Positions 7,196 to 14,812 of a stretch of 64,000 nucleotides of DNA are shown in pieces. Numbering within the stretch: the first letter of the stretch is position 1; each line of letters begins with the position of its first letter. The notes under the pieces were generated by a model that was not told where the DNA came from, made no database searches, and was given only the letters and a program-made list of their open reading frames with translations. This DNA is from Streptomyces sp. CB02009 (GTDB lineage: Bacteria; Actinomycetota; Actinomycetes; Streptomycetales; Streptomycetaceae), in contig NZ_LIVV01000001.1 of the NCBI RefSeq assembly GCF_001905825.1, positions 917,582 to 981,581 on the forward strand, written 5' to 3'. A program made the translations under genes and the position numbers.

Positions 7196-7264
7196 GCCCT
7201 GTATGACCATCACCTCGTGGGATCGTCATGTGACGGATCCGAATCTCACCCGTACGGCCGCTCC

Positions 7265-7377
7265 GGCCGGTTCCGGCCCCGGTCAGCCGATGCCGGTTCC
7301 GGTTCCGTTCGGGCGATGCCGGTTCCGGTCCCGGTCCCGGTCCCGGTCGGGACGATGCCTGTTCCGGCCCAGTTCAG
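7265..7377. repeat. imperfect CCGGTT/CCGGTC hexamer array
   Basis: The non-coding spacer between the XRE gene and the Asp23-like gene consists largely of GGTTCC and GGTCCC hexamers with GATGCC interruptions. It looks like slippage-derived low complexity. No gene is seen here. Confidence 0.6.
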
Positions 7378-7733
7378 ACGATGCCGGTCACCACCACCGT
7401 CACCGTCACCCTGCCGCCGTCGGTCCCGTCGGCTCCCCGGACGACCGGCCGCGTCGCCTCCTCGACCGCGAGGCGCACCGCGCGCGTGACCTCCACGGCC
7501 CGGTGGCCTCGCCGGACCGTGAGCCTGAGTTCCACGTCCCACGAGCCGTCCGCCGGGTTCCGGAGGGCCCGCACGCCCTCCGGAGGAGGTGCGTACCGCG
7601 AACCCGCGGCCGACGTGGCCGCCGCACGCAGCAGACCCGTCAGGCCGGGCCGGAGGAAGGCGACTCCGTCGGTGGCACGGGCGGCCGCGGCGGCCGCCCG
7701 CTCGCACGCGGCCCTGACGTTCCTCTCCGTCAT
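7374..7733 (-). CDS. small Asp23-cluster protein
   Basis: 119 residues from the ATG at 7733, overlapping the upstream gene by ATGA. It starts MTERNVRAACERAAAAAARA. Later it has WDVELRLTVRRGHRAVEV and a C-terminal beta-strand-like segment RVTVTVVVTGIV, the arrangement of one alpha/beta Asp23/Gls24 unit (amphipathic helices followed by strands). It is the last gene of the leftward sigma / ZAS-Asp23 / small-protein operon. The family assignment is tentative and rests on gene context and secondary-structure pattern. No signal peptide or membrane helix is visible. Confidence 0.6.
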   Translation of the reverse strand: MTERNVRAACERAAAAAARATDGVAFLRPGLTGLLRAAATSAAGSRYAPPPEGVRALRNPADGSWDVELRLTVRRGHRAVEVTRAVRLAVEEATRPVVRGADGTDGGRVTVTVVVTGIV

Positions 7734-8398
7734 CCCGCGCTCCCTTCCGGACCGTTGCCGGTGCTCCTCCGGGTGCCGTCCTCGCCCACGTCCTCCTGCA
7801 ACACGTCGACGACGCGCACATCGATCTCCCTGACGTCCATGCCCAGCACCTCGTCGGCGACGGCGAACAGCGCGGCGCGCACCGCTTCGGCAGCCGTGGG
7901 CAGCGCCTCCAACGAGGCCGCCACCTCCACGTGCACCCGCAGCGGAGCACGTTCCCGGTCCGCCTCACCCGCGCCGACGTCCAGCGGCCGGACCCGGCAA
8001 CTCCCCGCGCGGATGCCCGGCAGGCCGTCGGCGGCGGCCCGCAGTTCGCGCGCGGCCGCCGATTCGAAGATCCAGCCCGTGTCGTCGGGCCTCGTGCCCA
8101 GCGGCAGGGTGCGCCCCGGTCGCAGCTCCAGCCGTACGACGTCCATGACCCGCGCGGTCAGGGCATCGGTGGAGCCGGGCGGATCGAGTTCGCGGGCCGC
8201 CGTCACCAGCGCGTCGAGCGTGCGCAGGTCCGCGAGCGCCGCGGAGCAGTGCGGGCAGGTCGCACGGTGCGCGGCCGCGGCGGCCGGGCTCGTCCCGGGC
8301 TCGACGGCACCGTCCCACACGGCTTCCAGGGATCGGCCGCAGGGCAGCAGGCCGTCGTCCGGGCCGTCGACGGGCTGCCGGTCAGCGTTCAACGCCAT
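7730..8398 (-). CDS. ZAS anti-sigma-like domain fused to an Asp23-like domain
   Basis: 222 residues from the ATG at 8398, whose first ten bases overlap the end of the sigma gene. The N-terminal part has a candidate zinc anti-sigma motif, HRATCPHC (H-x3-C-x2-C), preceded by a second cysteine near LLPCGRS. The C-terminal half has beta-rich PLRVHVEVAASLEALP, helices EAVRAALFAVADEVLGM and DVREIDVRVVDVLQED, which match the Asp23/Gls24 pattern of the neighbours. No membrane helix is visible, so if this is an anti-sigma factor it is a soluble one. I infer that it senses envelope or alkaline stress through its Asp23 half and controls the sigma factor encoded just upstream. Confidence 0.65.
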   Translation of the reverse strand: MALNADRQPVDGPDDGLLPCGRSLEAVWDGAVEPGTSPAAAAAHRATCPHCSAALADLRTLDALVTAARELDPPGSTDALTARVMDVVRLELRPGRTLPLGTRPDDTGWIFESAAARELRAAADGLPGIRAGSCRVRPLDVGAGEADRERAPLRVHVEVAASLEALPTAAEAVRAALFAVADEVLGMDVREIDVRVVDVLQEDVGEDGTRRSTGNGPEGSAG

Positions 8399-8976
8399 TC
8401 GCTCATCGCCTCCGTCAAAAAGCGCCGGGCCCGGAAGATCCTGCCGCGCACCGCCGCGGGGCCGATTCCCACGGCCTCCGCGATCTCCTCGTACGACAGC
8501 AGGTGCAACTCCCGCAGCACCCAGCATGCGCGCTGCTCGGGCGAGAGCTCGGCCAGGGCCGCGGTCAGGTCCGCGAGCGCCGCACTGGACTCGGCGGCGC
8601 GGGCGGGCGACCCCTCCTGCGGGGGAGCCGCGGGCTCGGGGAGGGCGTCGAGGTCCGTCGTGGGACGACGGGAGCGGAGCCGGTTCAGGCAGCGGTTGGT
8701 GACGATCCTGTACATCCAGGTGAGGAACGCCGCGTCGCCGCGGAACTCCGGCAGCCGGCGCCAGGCACTCACGAAGGCGTCCTGCACCGCGTCCTCCGCC
8801 TCCGCCGGATCACCCAGCATCCGGCCCGCGAGCCCCAGCAGGGTCGGCCCGTGCCGCCGTACCAGCGCCGCGAAGGCCTCCTCGTCACCCTCACGGGCCC
8901 GTGCCGACAGCAGGGCGTCGTCCGGCTCCGCCCTGCTCCCGCCGAGCCCGGGGGCTCGGCTGTCAAGCCCTGGCAC
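8389..8976 (-). CDS. ECF-type RNA polymerase sigma factor
   Basis: 195 residues from a GTG at 8976, chosen because GGAAGGAG lies 6 nt upstream; the longer open frame upstream lacks such a signal. Region 2 is present (DEEAFAALVRRHGPTLLGLA, AEDAVQDAFVSAWRRLPEF, FLTWMYRIVTNRCLNRLR) and region 4 as well (LSPEQRACWVLRELHLLSYE, EIAEAVGIGPAAVRGRIFRA). It is co-transcribed with the ZAS-Asp23 gene and divergent from asp23 at 9234. I infer that it drives both arms of the Asp23 cluster. Confidence 0.9.
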   Translation of the reverse strand: MPGLDSRAPGLGGSRAEPDDALLSARAREGDEEAFAALVRRHGPTLLGLAGRMLGDPAEAEDAVQDAFVSAWRRLPEFRGDAAFLTWMYRIVTNRCLNRLRSRRPTTDLDALPEPAAPPQEGSPARAAESSAALADLTAALAELSPEQRACWVLRELHLLSYEEIAEAVGIGPAAVRGRIFRARRFLTEAMSEWR

Positions 8977-9233
8977 TCGCTGCTCCTTCCCTGCGGGGTT
9001 CCGTGACCCCCGCGCCGCGTGCCCGCCGCCCTCGCGACGGGTGCGGGAGTCCACCCACCGAGCGTTGGACACCGTGGCCGTCCGAACGTCACGCGATCGC
9101 CCGGTCGAGACGGTCCCCGCCACGCTTCCGGGTGGCTCGACGACGACTTCGGGAGAAGGCCGTGACGAATCCCCGCTGCCCGTGTCCAACGAAGTGAGCC
9201 CGCACTTGTGTCGAGTACGAGGAGGAAATTTCC

Positions 9234-9743
9234 ATGACGCAGACGGCCGTGGTCGACGAGACGAGCAGCAGCAAGGCATCGATGGAGACGAGGAAGAACC
9301 GCGAGAACTCCACGACGCTCGCCGCCGGTGGCAGCGGCATCACCGAGCCCGCCGGCAGCCGGGGCAGGACGTCCATCGCGGACCTGGTGGTGGTGAAGGT
9401 CGCCGGCATGGCGGCGCGGGAGATCCCCGGTGTGTACGACATGGGCGGCGGGCTGTCGCGGACGATCGGTGCTGTCCGCGACCGTGTTCCCGGCGGACGC
9501 CCGAACGTCGGCCGGGGAGTGAAGGTGGAGGTGGGTGAGCGCCAGACGGCCATCGACGTCGATCTGGTCGTCGAGTACGGGGTTCCCATCACCGATGTCG
9601 CCCGTGACGTGAGGGAGAACGTCATCGCGGCGGTGGAGCGCACCACCGGGCTGGAAGTCGTCGAGGTCAACGTCGTGGTGAACGACGTGCACCTGCCCGA
9701 CGAGGCGCCGGAACACCCGGCGGGCGAGTCCCGCGTCGAGTAG
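9234..9743 (+). CDS. Asp23/Gls24 family envelope stress protein
   Basis: 169 residues from the ATG at 9234, with GAGGAGG 8 nt upstream. After a charged 45-residue N-terminal segment, the Asp23 domain begins SIADLVVVKVAGMAAREIPG. It continues VYDMGGGLSRTIGAV, VKVEVGERQTAIDVDLVVEY and VIAAVERTTGLEVVEVNVVV. Asp23 proteins are abundant cytoplasmic or membrane-associated proteins linked to alkaline and cell-envelope stress. This is the best match in the cluster and heads a four-gene rightward operon with a small membrane protein and two further membrane-bound Asp23-like proteins. Confidence 0.9.
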   Translation: MTQTAVVDETSSSKASMETRKNRENSTTLAAGGSGITEPAGSRGRTSIADLVVVKVAGMAAREIPGVYDMGGGLSRTIGAVRDRVPGGRPNVGRGVKVEVGERQTAIDVDLVVEYGVPITDVARDVRENVIAAVERTTGLEVVEVNVVVNDVHLPDEAPEHPAGESRVE

Positions 9744-9818
9744 CGCCCGACGAGAAGCGTCCCCCGAGCGGGGACACGGCCGAGTATCCGAGCGGGTTGC
9801 CCCCGAGTGAGGCGTGTG

Positions 9819-10004
9819 ATGAGCAGATCCCTGGCAGGAGTGGCCGTGGGCATGGCGTTGGGGTTCGCCGCGTGGTTCGGCGGGTTCGCCGCCTTCCTCC
9901 TCGTCGCGGCGCTGGGCGCGCTCGGCGGCGTCGTGGGCCACCTGTGGGACGCGGGAACGGACCCGAGGGACCTCCTCGCGCGCTGGACCAGGGAGCGGCG
10001 ATGA
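9819..10004 (+). CDS. small two-helix membrane protein of the Asp23 operon
   Basis: 61 residues from the ATG at 9819; a GTG at 9807 is an in-frame alternative. Nearly the whole protein is two hydrophobic segments (SLAGVAVGMALGFAAWFGGF and AAFLLVAALGALGGVVGHLW), followed by a charged tail, WDAGTDPRDLLARWTRERR. It sits where Firmicute asp23 loci carry a small DUF2273 protein, which suggests a membrane anchor for Asp23. Its stop overlaps the next start (ATGA). Confidence 0.75.
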   Translation: MSRSLAGVAVGMALGFAAWFGGFAAFLLVAALGALGGVVGHLWDAGTDPRDLLARWTRERR

Positions 10005-11062
10005 CCGTCCCGAGGCGGGCCTCCGCGACGCCCCGCGCCGAGCGGGGCACCCTCACCGTCGCCGACCGGGCGGTCCGCCGCATCGTCCGCCAGGCAGCCA
10101 CCGAGGCCCTGGGCGGTGCGGGGACCGCGCGAGAGGTGTCCGTCGCCCGACGGGGAGCGCGCGAGGCCCGGGTCCGCGTCGCCGTCGAGCTCGCCTACCC
10201 CACCGACCTGGCGGGTCAGGGCGAACGGGTCCGGCGCCATGTGATGGACCGGGCGACGGCGCTGTCGGGCCTGGCCGTCTCCCGGGCCGACATCGCGATC
10301 GCGAGCCTCTCGGCGGCGGCCCCCGGCACAGCCCGGGACGCCCTCGGCCCGCGCGACGCCGCCCCCGATCGGGAGGGGCCGACCGCCGGCTCCGAGGAAG
10401 CGGCGACGGACGGGGCGGTGACGGGTGGGACGGTGACGGACGTGGCGGTGACGGACGAGAGGGCGATGGACGCGGGGGCGACGGACGAGGGGGTGCCCGC
10501 TCACGGAACCACGCCACCCCGTGCTCGCAGGCCGTGGTCCGGACGTCGCCTGCCCGCCGCCGCGACGGCCCTCGTCCTGGCGACGGCTGCCGGCGCGCTC
10601 CTGGTCCGTGGCGCGCACGGCGGGCTCACCCCGTCCTCCGCGCTGCGGAGCGTCCCCCTGACCGACGCGCGATGGATCGGGGCGGGAGCGGCGGTCGCGG
10701 TGCTCGGGGTGGTGCTGGTCGTCCTCGCCCTCACCCCCGGAATGCGCCGGTGGCTGCCGCTGGTCCGGCCGGACGGCGACACCCGGGCCGCCATCGACCG
10801 CTCGTCCGTGGGCCTGCTGCTGCGGGACGCCGCACTCGGCGTCGACGGTGTGAGCAGGGTCGAGGTGCGGTCCGGGCGCAGACGGCGCCGGGTGCGCGTC
10901 CTCGTCGCCCACGGATCGACGGACGGCGCCAGGCAGGCCGCCGAGTGGAGCGCGTCCGCTGCGCTGAGCGGAATCGGACTGGGCCGCCCGGGCCGACTCT
11001 CCGTCACATCCGCTCCCGACAAGCAGTGGAGACCACCGAAGGGCGAGGAGGCCGCGCCATGA
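10001..11062 (+). CDS. Asp23-domain membrane protein (DUF6286-like C-terminus)
   Basis: 353 residues from the ATG at 10001. Residues 10-110 form an Asp23-like unit (TLTVADRAVRRIVRQAATEA, VRVAVELAYPTDL). An acidic low-complexity linker of about 50 residues with repeated GAVTGGTVTDVAVTD-type units follows. Two membrane helices come next (LPAAATALVLATAAGALLV and WIGAGAAVAVLGVVLVVLAL). The C-terminal domain has RSSVGLLLRDAALGVDGVSR and RRVRVLVAHG, resembling the DUF6286 proteins found next to asp23 in streptomycetes. It probably anchors Asp23 oligomers at the membrane. The gene overlaps its neighbours by ATGA on both sides. Confidence 0.8.
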   Translation: MTVPRRASATPRAERGTLTVADRAVRRIVRQAATEALGGAGTAREVSVARRGAREARVRVAVELAYPTDLAGQGERVRRHVMDRATALSGLAVSRADIAIASLSAAAPGTARDALGPRDAAPDREGPTAGSEEAATDGAVTGGTVTDVAVTDERAMDAGATDEGVPAHGTTPPRARRPWSGRRLPAAATALVLATAAGALLVRGAHGGLTPSSALRSVPLTDARWIGAGAAVAVLGVVLVVLALTPGMRRWLPLVRPDGDTRAAIDRSSVGLLLRDAALGVDGVSRVEVRSGRRRRRVRVLVAHGSTDGARQAAEWSASAALSGIGLGRPGRLSVTSAPDKQWRPPKGEEAAP

Positions 11063-11610
11063 CAGCCGCGCGATCGAAGACGAACCGCTGCACCTTGGCC
11101 CTGGTGGGCGGTACGGCCGTGCTGGCAGGGGGATGGACCGCCCTGACCGGTCTGGCCCGGCGAGGCACCGTGTCGTGGGCGCCGCCCGGTCACCCCGGGG
11201 AATGGCTGGGACGGTACGAACCGTCGACGGCCGTCACCCTGGGCCTGCCGGCGGTGGTGACGGCGGCGGCACTGTGGTGGTTCCTGGCCCAACTCCGTAC
11301 CACCGGACCGTCCGTCCTCGGCCTGCCGGGCGCGGGAACGCGCGTCGGCCGCCGGAGCCTGGCCCGCGCCGTCGCCGCCGACGTCGCCACGGTGCCGGGT
11401 GTCGACCGTGCCCGGGTCGTCCTCCGGGGCACCACGGCGGACCTCCGGGCCACGGTCGGAATCAGGTTGGCGGCGCACGCCGAGCCGGCCGACGTCATCC
11501 GCCTGGTCACCGAGGGCCCTCTGCGCCGCGCCCGTACGGCGACAGGCGTCCGCCTCAGCGCGGACCTCCGGCTGACCACGGCCTCCCGTCGGGCCCGTCG
11601 CGCGCGATGA
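11059..11610 (+). CDS. AmaP-like alkaline-shock membrane anchor
   Basis: 183 residues from the ATG at 11059. There are two membrane helices (CTLALVGGTAVLAGGWTAL and AVTLGLPAVVTAAALWWFLA) separated by a short extracytoplasmic loop. A cytoplasmic domain follows with RRSLARAVAADVATVPGVDR, RARVVLRG and ADVIRLVTEGPLRRARTATG. The two-helix hairpin plus C-terminal Asp23-binding-like domain matches the AmaP layout. It is the last gene of the operon and is followed by a strong terminator hairpin. Confidence 0.75.
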   Translation: MTAARSKTNRCTLALVGGTAVLAGGWTALTGLARRGTVSWAPPGHPGEWLGRYEPSTAVTLGLPAVVTAAALWWFLAQLRTTGPSVLGLPGAGTRVGRRSLARAVAADVATVPGVDRARVVLRGTTADLRATVGIRLAAHAEPADVIRLVTEGPLRRARTATGVRLSADLRLTTASRRARRAR

Positions 11611-11630
11611 CCTGAGCGCGACACGCCCCC

Positions 11631-11669
11631 CTTCGGCCGGCCCGGACCCCGTGTCCGGGCCGGCCGAAG
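11631..11669. terminator. 17-bp perfect terminator hairpin
   Basis: CTTCGGCCGGCCCGGAC pairs perfectly with GTCCGGGCCGGCCGAAG around a CCCGT loop. It separates the Asp23 operon from the convergent methyltransferase gene ending at 11701. Confidence 0.85.
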
Positions 11670-11700
11670 GAGATTCCGGGCGGTGTCGTTCACGCCGGGC

Positions 11701-12975
11701 TCAGGTGGCGTACCAGCCGGCGGGGGTGGGGGGCATCGCCGACGCGCCCTCACGGGTGGGGCGTACGGCGAGGATCTGGTCGACGCCCATGCGGCGCTCG
11801 GAGAAGGCGAGCGAGGCACCTGCCAGGTACAGGCGCCACACCCGGGCGGTGGTGCGCCCGACCCGGTCCTCGACCGTGCTCCAGCGTTGTTCGAGGTTGC
11901 TGCGCCAGGCGTCGATCGTGGCCGTGTAGTGCTCGCGGAGCGATTCGACGGAGCGGGCCTCGAGCCCCGCGGCCTCCAGGACGTCCACGGTGCGGCCGAC
12001 CGGGCGCATGTGCATGTCGGGGGCGATGTACGTCTCGATGAAGGCGCCTCCGCCGGGCGCGTGGGCGCCGCGCGACATCTGCTGGATCAGGAGGCGGCCT
12101 TCGGGGCGGAGTGCCTGGTGCAGCTTGGCGGCGAAGGCGGGGTACTCGGCGTCGCCGACGTGTTCGCCCATCTCGACGGCGGAGGCCGCGTCGTGGCCGC
12201 CCGTGTCGATGTCCCGCCAGTGCCGCAGCTGGACGTCCACGAGGTCGGTCAGTCCCTCGCGCGCGGCACGCTCGGTGACGTGGTCGTGCTGCGCGCGGGA
12301 GAGGGTGACGGCGGTGACGCGGACCTTGTGCTCGCGTGCCGCGTGGAGGGTGAGCGAGCCCCAGCCGCAGCCGACGTCGAGGAGCCGGTCTCCCGGTCCG
12401 AGGGCGAGTTTGCGGCAGATCAGCTCGAGCTTGTCGCGCTGGGCGTCGGCCAGGGTGTACGCGGGGTCGTCGGGCCGGGTCCAGTAGGCGCAGGAGTACG
12501 CCATCGACTCGTCCAGGAGGAGGGCGTAGAAGTCGTTGGAGAGGTCGTAGTGGTGGCTGATCCCCGCACGGTCCCGGGAGACGCTGTGCAGGCCGCCGGT
12601 CAGGCGGGCCCGCCCGTCGGGGCGCCTCGGGGGCGGGCCGACGGCACCCAGGCGTACGGCGAGGGCGGTGGCCGCCGCCATGCCCGCCGGTCCGGGGCGT
12701 GCCGAGGGCCGGTCGCGGACGCTCCGGCCCGCTCGGGAGAGGGCGCCGGCCAAGTCGCCTTCCACGTCGAGGTCTCCGGTGACGTACGCCTCGGCGAGTC
12801 CGAGCTCGCCCGGCTGCCAGAGCAGGCGGCGCAGCGCCTCGGGCGCCCGGAGGATCACCAGGGGCGCGTCGTCGGGGCCCGTCTGGCTGCCGTCCCAGGC
12901 GCGGATGCGCACGGGGAGCGGGCCGGGCAGAAAGTGGCCGAGGAGCTGAGCGAGTCGGTCGGCGGCGGGCTTCAT
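11701..12975 (-). CDS. cyclopropane-fatty-acyl-phospholipid synthase-like methyltransferase
   Basis: 424 residues from the ATG at 12975 (AAGGGA 7 nt upstream). The N-terminal 120 residues form the lipid-binding region typical of CFA synthases. The SAM-binding domain contains HYDLSNDFYALLLDESMAYS, then KLALGPGDRLLDVGCGWGSL with motif I, VTLSRAQ and EMGEHVGDAEYP. FIETYIAPDMHMRP and REHYTATIDAWRSNL follow. These motifs are classical for the CFA/MMA synthase family, which methylenates or methylates unsaturated acyl chains in membrane phospholipids. It stands directly downstream of the sigK-rskA pair on the same strand, so it may be a sigma-K target. Confidence 0.9.
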   Translation of the reverse strand: MKPAADRLAQLLGHFLPGPLPVRIRAWDGSQTGPDDAPLVILRAPEALRRLLWQPGELGLAEAYVTGDLDVEGDLAGALSRAGRSVRDRPSARPGPAGMAAATALAVRLGAVGPPPRRPDGRARLTGGLHSVSRDRAGISHHYDLSNDFYALLLDESMAYSCAYWTRPDDPAYTLADAQRDKLELICRKLALGPGDRLLDVGCGWGSLTLHAAREHKVRVTAVTLSRAQHDHVTERAAREGLTDLVDVQLRHWRDIDTGGHDAASAVEMGEHVGDAEYPAFAAKLHQALRPEGRLLIQQMSRGAHAPGGGAFIETYIAPDMHMRPVGRTVDVLEAAGLEARSVESLREHYTATIDAWRSNLEQRWSTVEDRVGRTTARVWRLYLAGASLAFSERRMGVDQILAVRPTREGASAMPPTPAGWYAT

Positions 12976-13100
12976 CGGGGGTCCCTTCGGTGAGGAGGAG
13001 CCGGCGGACGTCCGCGTGGCGGGAGCGGATCCGGCTTTCGGGCCGCCGGAGTGCGCGCACCGTCGTGCCGCGTACCCAGGGGCCCTGGTGCGGTGCCCGG

Positions 13101-13850
13101 TCAGGCGGGCAGGGCCATCAGGAGCAGCGGGTCGGTGGTGGGTCGGGGGGATCCTCCGGTGGGTTCGAGGGTGAGGCCGACGGCGCCCGCGTCCGCGGGA
13201 TTGCCGGTGAGGATCACGGTGCCGTTGTGGTCGATGAGTCCGGCTGGGCGCATGGTGCCGTTGTGGTCGAGCCACAGCTGGTAGGTCTTCCCGGCGCCGG
13301 GTGCGGGCAGGTTGGCGGCGGTGAAGACGGCCATGTCCTGCTGGTCGGAGGAGACGACGGTGGTCAGCGCTCCGTTGGCGGCCTTGCCGTGGACGGTGCG
13401 CGCGTCCGGGGCGGCCAGCACGGCGCTGATCGCGTCGAGCCGCTGCTGGGCGGTGCGGGCCTGCTGGTGGAGGTCCTGCCGGTTCTGCGTCTGCCACACC
13501 GCGACTCCGCCCAGTGCGGCCGCGGCCACGCTCGCGGCCAGCGCCAGGGGAACCGCCCGTCGGCGCAGGAGACCCCCGAGGGCGGGCGCCTGGCTGGGCG
13601 CGGGGATGCGCGGAGGCAGCTGGCGCACTCCGTCGATGGCGGCCATGACCTGCGCCTTGGCCGTCGCCGGAGGCGGCTGGGAGACGGCCACGGCGAGTCG
13701 CGCCGTGGTGGCCTGGAACTCGGCCGCCTCCTGCCGACAGGCCTCGCACGACCGGAGATGGGCGTCGAAGTCCCGGCGCTCGACGTCGTCGAGTGCGCCG
13801 AGGGCGTAGGCGGCGGCGAGGGTGTGGGCGTCGGTGGTGTGGTGTTTCAT
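13101..13850 (-). CDS. rskA: RskA-type anti-sigma-K factor (copy B)
   Basis: 249 residues. The zinc anti-sigma motif is HLRSCEAC. A membrane helix follows (VPLALAASVAAAALGGVAVW), then the RskA domain with YQLWLDHNGTMRPAGLIDHN and DAGAVGLTLEPTGGS. Its ATG (13850) overlaps the stop of the sigma gene as ATGA. RskA proteins sequester SigK at the membrane and release it on regulated proteolysis. This copy is paired with a full-length sigma factor, unlike copy A at 5770-6528. Confidence 0.9.
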   Translation of the reverse strand: MKHHTTDAHTLAAAYALGALDDVERRDFDAHLRSCEACRQEAAEFQATTARLAVAVSQPPPATAKAQVMAAIDGVRQLPPRIPAPSQAPALGGLLRRRAVPLALAASVAAAALGGVAVWQTQNRQDLHQQARTAQQRLDAISAVLAAPDARTVHGKAANGALTTVVSSDQQDMAVFTAANLPAPGAGKTYQLWLDHNGTMRPAGLIDHNGTVILTGNPADAGAVGLTLEPTGGSPRPTTDPLLLMALPA

Positions 13851-14512
13851 GTGGTCACCCCCATGCAGTCGCGGAGCCGGATGAGCCCGTCGCGCATGCG
13901 TGTCTTGATCGTGGGAAGCGGTGTGCGCAGGGACGCGGCGACTTCTCGGTAGGTCAGTCCCTGGTAGTACGCCAGGGTCACGGCCTGGCGCTGGAGTTCG
14001 GTCAGGCCGCGGAGGCAGCGGCGTACCTGTTCGGACTCCAGACGGGTCTCGACCTGTTCGGCCACCTCGTCGAAGGCGGTGGTGTGCTCACGGGCGGCCT
14101 GCGCGTGCTCGCGGTCGCTGGCGGCCTGGGCGGAGCGGACCCGGTCCACGGCCCGACGGTGCGCGATGGTCGCGGCCCACGCGGTGACGGAGCCCGCTTC
14201 GGGACGGTAACGGGCGGCCTGACGCCACAGTTCGATCATGACCTCCTGCGCGACCTCCTCGGACTGCGCGCGGTCGCGAACGACTTTGAGCACGATGCCG
14301 AAGACCAGGGGGCTGAGGGCGTCGTACAGGGCGGAGAACGCCTCCTTGTCGCCGTGGGCGACCTGCTGCATGACGTCGGCGATGTCGGTGCGGTCGGTGT
14401 CGGCGGGACGGCCGACGCCGAAGGGGATCGGGTGGTTCACCTGCGCCGCTCCGGTCGTGGGGAGAAGGCGAAGGGGCGGCCTGGGACGGCCGTCGGGGGG
14501 CGGGGCGTCCAT
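13847..14512 (-). CDS. sigK: SigK-family ECF sigma factor
   Basis: 221 residues from the ATG at 14512 (AAGGAG 9 nt upstream); a GTG at 14440 is an in-frame alternative. Region 2 is GDKEAFSALYDALSPLVFGI, RAQSEEVAQEVMIELWRQAA and SVTAWAATIAHRRAVDRVR. Region 4 is LTELQRQAVTLAYYQGLTYR, EVAASLRTPLPTIKTRMRDG and LIRLRDCMGVTT. The four-residue end GVTT and the ATGA overlap with rskA are typical of sigK-rskA operons. Targets are unknown; the adjacent methyltransferase gene is a candidate. Confidence 0.9.
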   Translation of the reverse strand: MDAPPPDGRPRPPLRLLPTTGAAQVNHPIPFGVGRPADTDRTDIADVMQQVAHGDKEAFSALYDALSPLVFGIVLKVVRDRAQSEEVAQEVMIELWRQAARYRPEAGSVTAWAATIAHRRAVDRVRSAQAASDREHAQAAREHTTAFDEVAEQVETRLESEQVRRCLRGLTELQRQAVTLAYYQGLTYREVAASLRTPLPTIKTRMRDGLIRLRDCMGVTT

Positions 14513-14812
14513 CGCATGCCGCTCCTTGTGTCGTCGTTCGTACGGGTCCGGACCGTCCCTGGAGACGGTCCGGCATGGGGAACCTGTTCGTCTGTCGCCT
14601 GTTCTTCGGAGCGGACGGGCCCGCGGATGGGAGGCTCATTCGGCACCACCCCGCGGCGGGCGCCGGCCCGGCTGCGCCGGCCGGTGGCCTTCCGGCCGGC
14701 GGCCTTCCGGCCGTGGGATAAGGTCCCGCCGAAAAGAGATCCGGCCGGTCCACCGCAGCCGCGTCAGGCGAGTGCGGCGGGCAACGGGCGGCGTGCGTCG
14801 AAGAGGAGCCGG
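14513..14812. other. divergent intergenic region with short repeats
   Basis: This 300-bp region between sigK and the LuxR/TrmB regulator should contain both promoters. The only structure seen is a GC-rich stretch near 14660-14715 with two copies of GGCCTTCCGGCCG and several self-complementary blocks. No gene is evident. Confidence 0.5.

Noticed and set aside
7265..7377. Possible small gene between the XRE and Asp23-like genes
   Set aside because: The segment is simple hexamer repeat without coding character in any frame.
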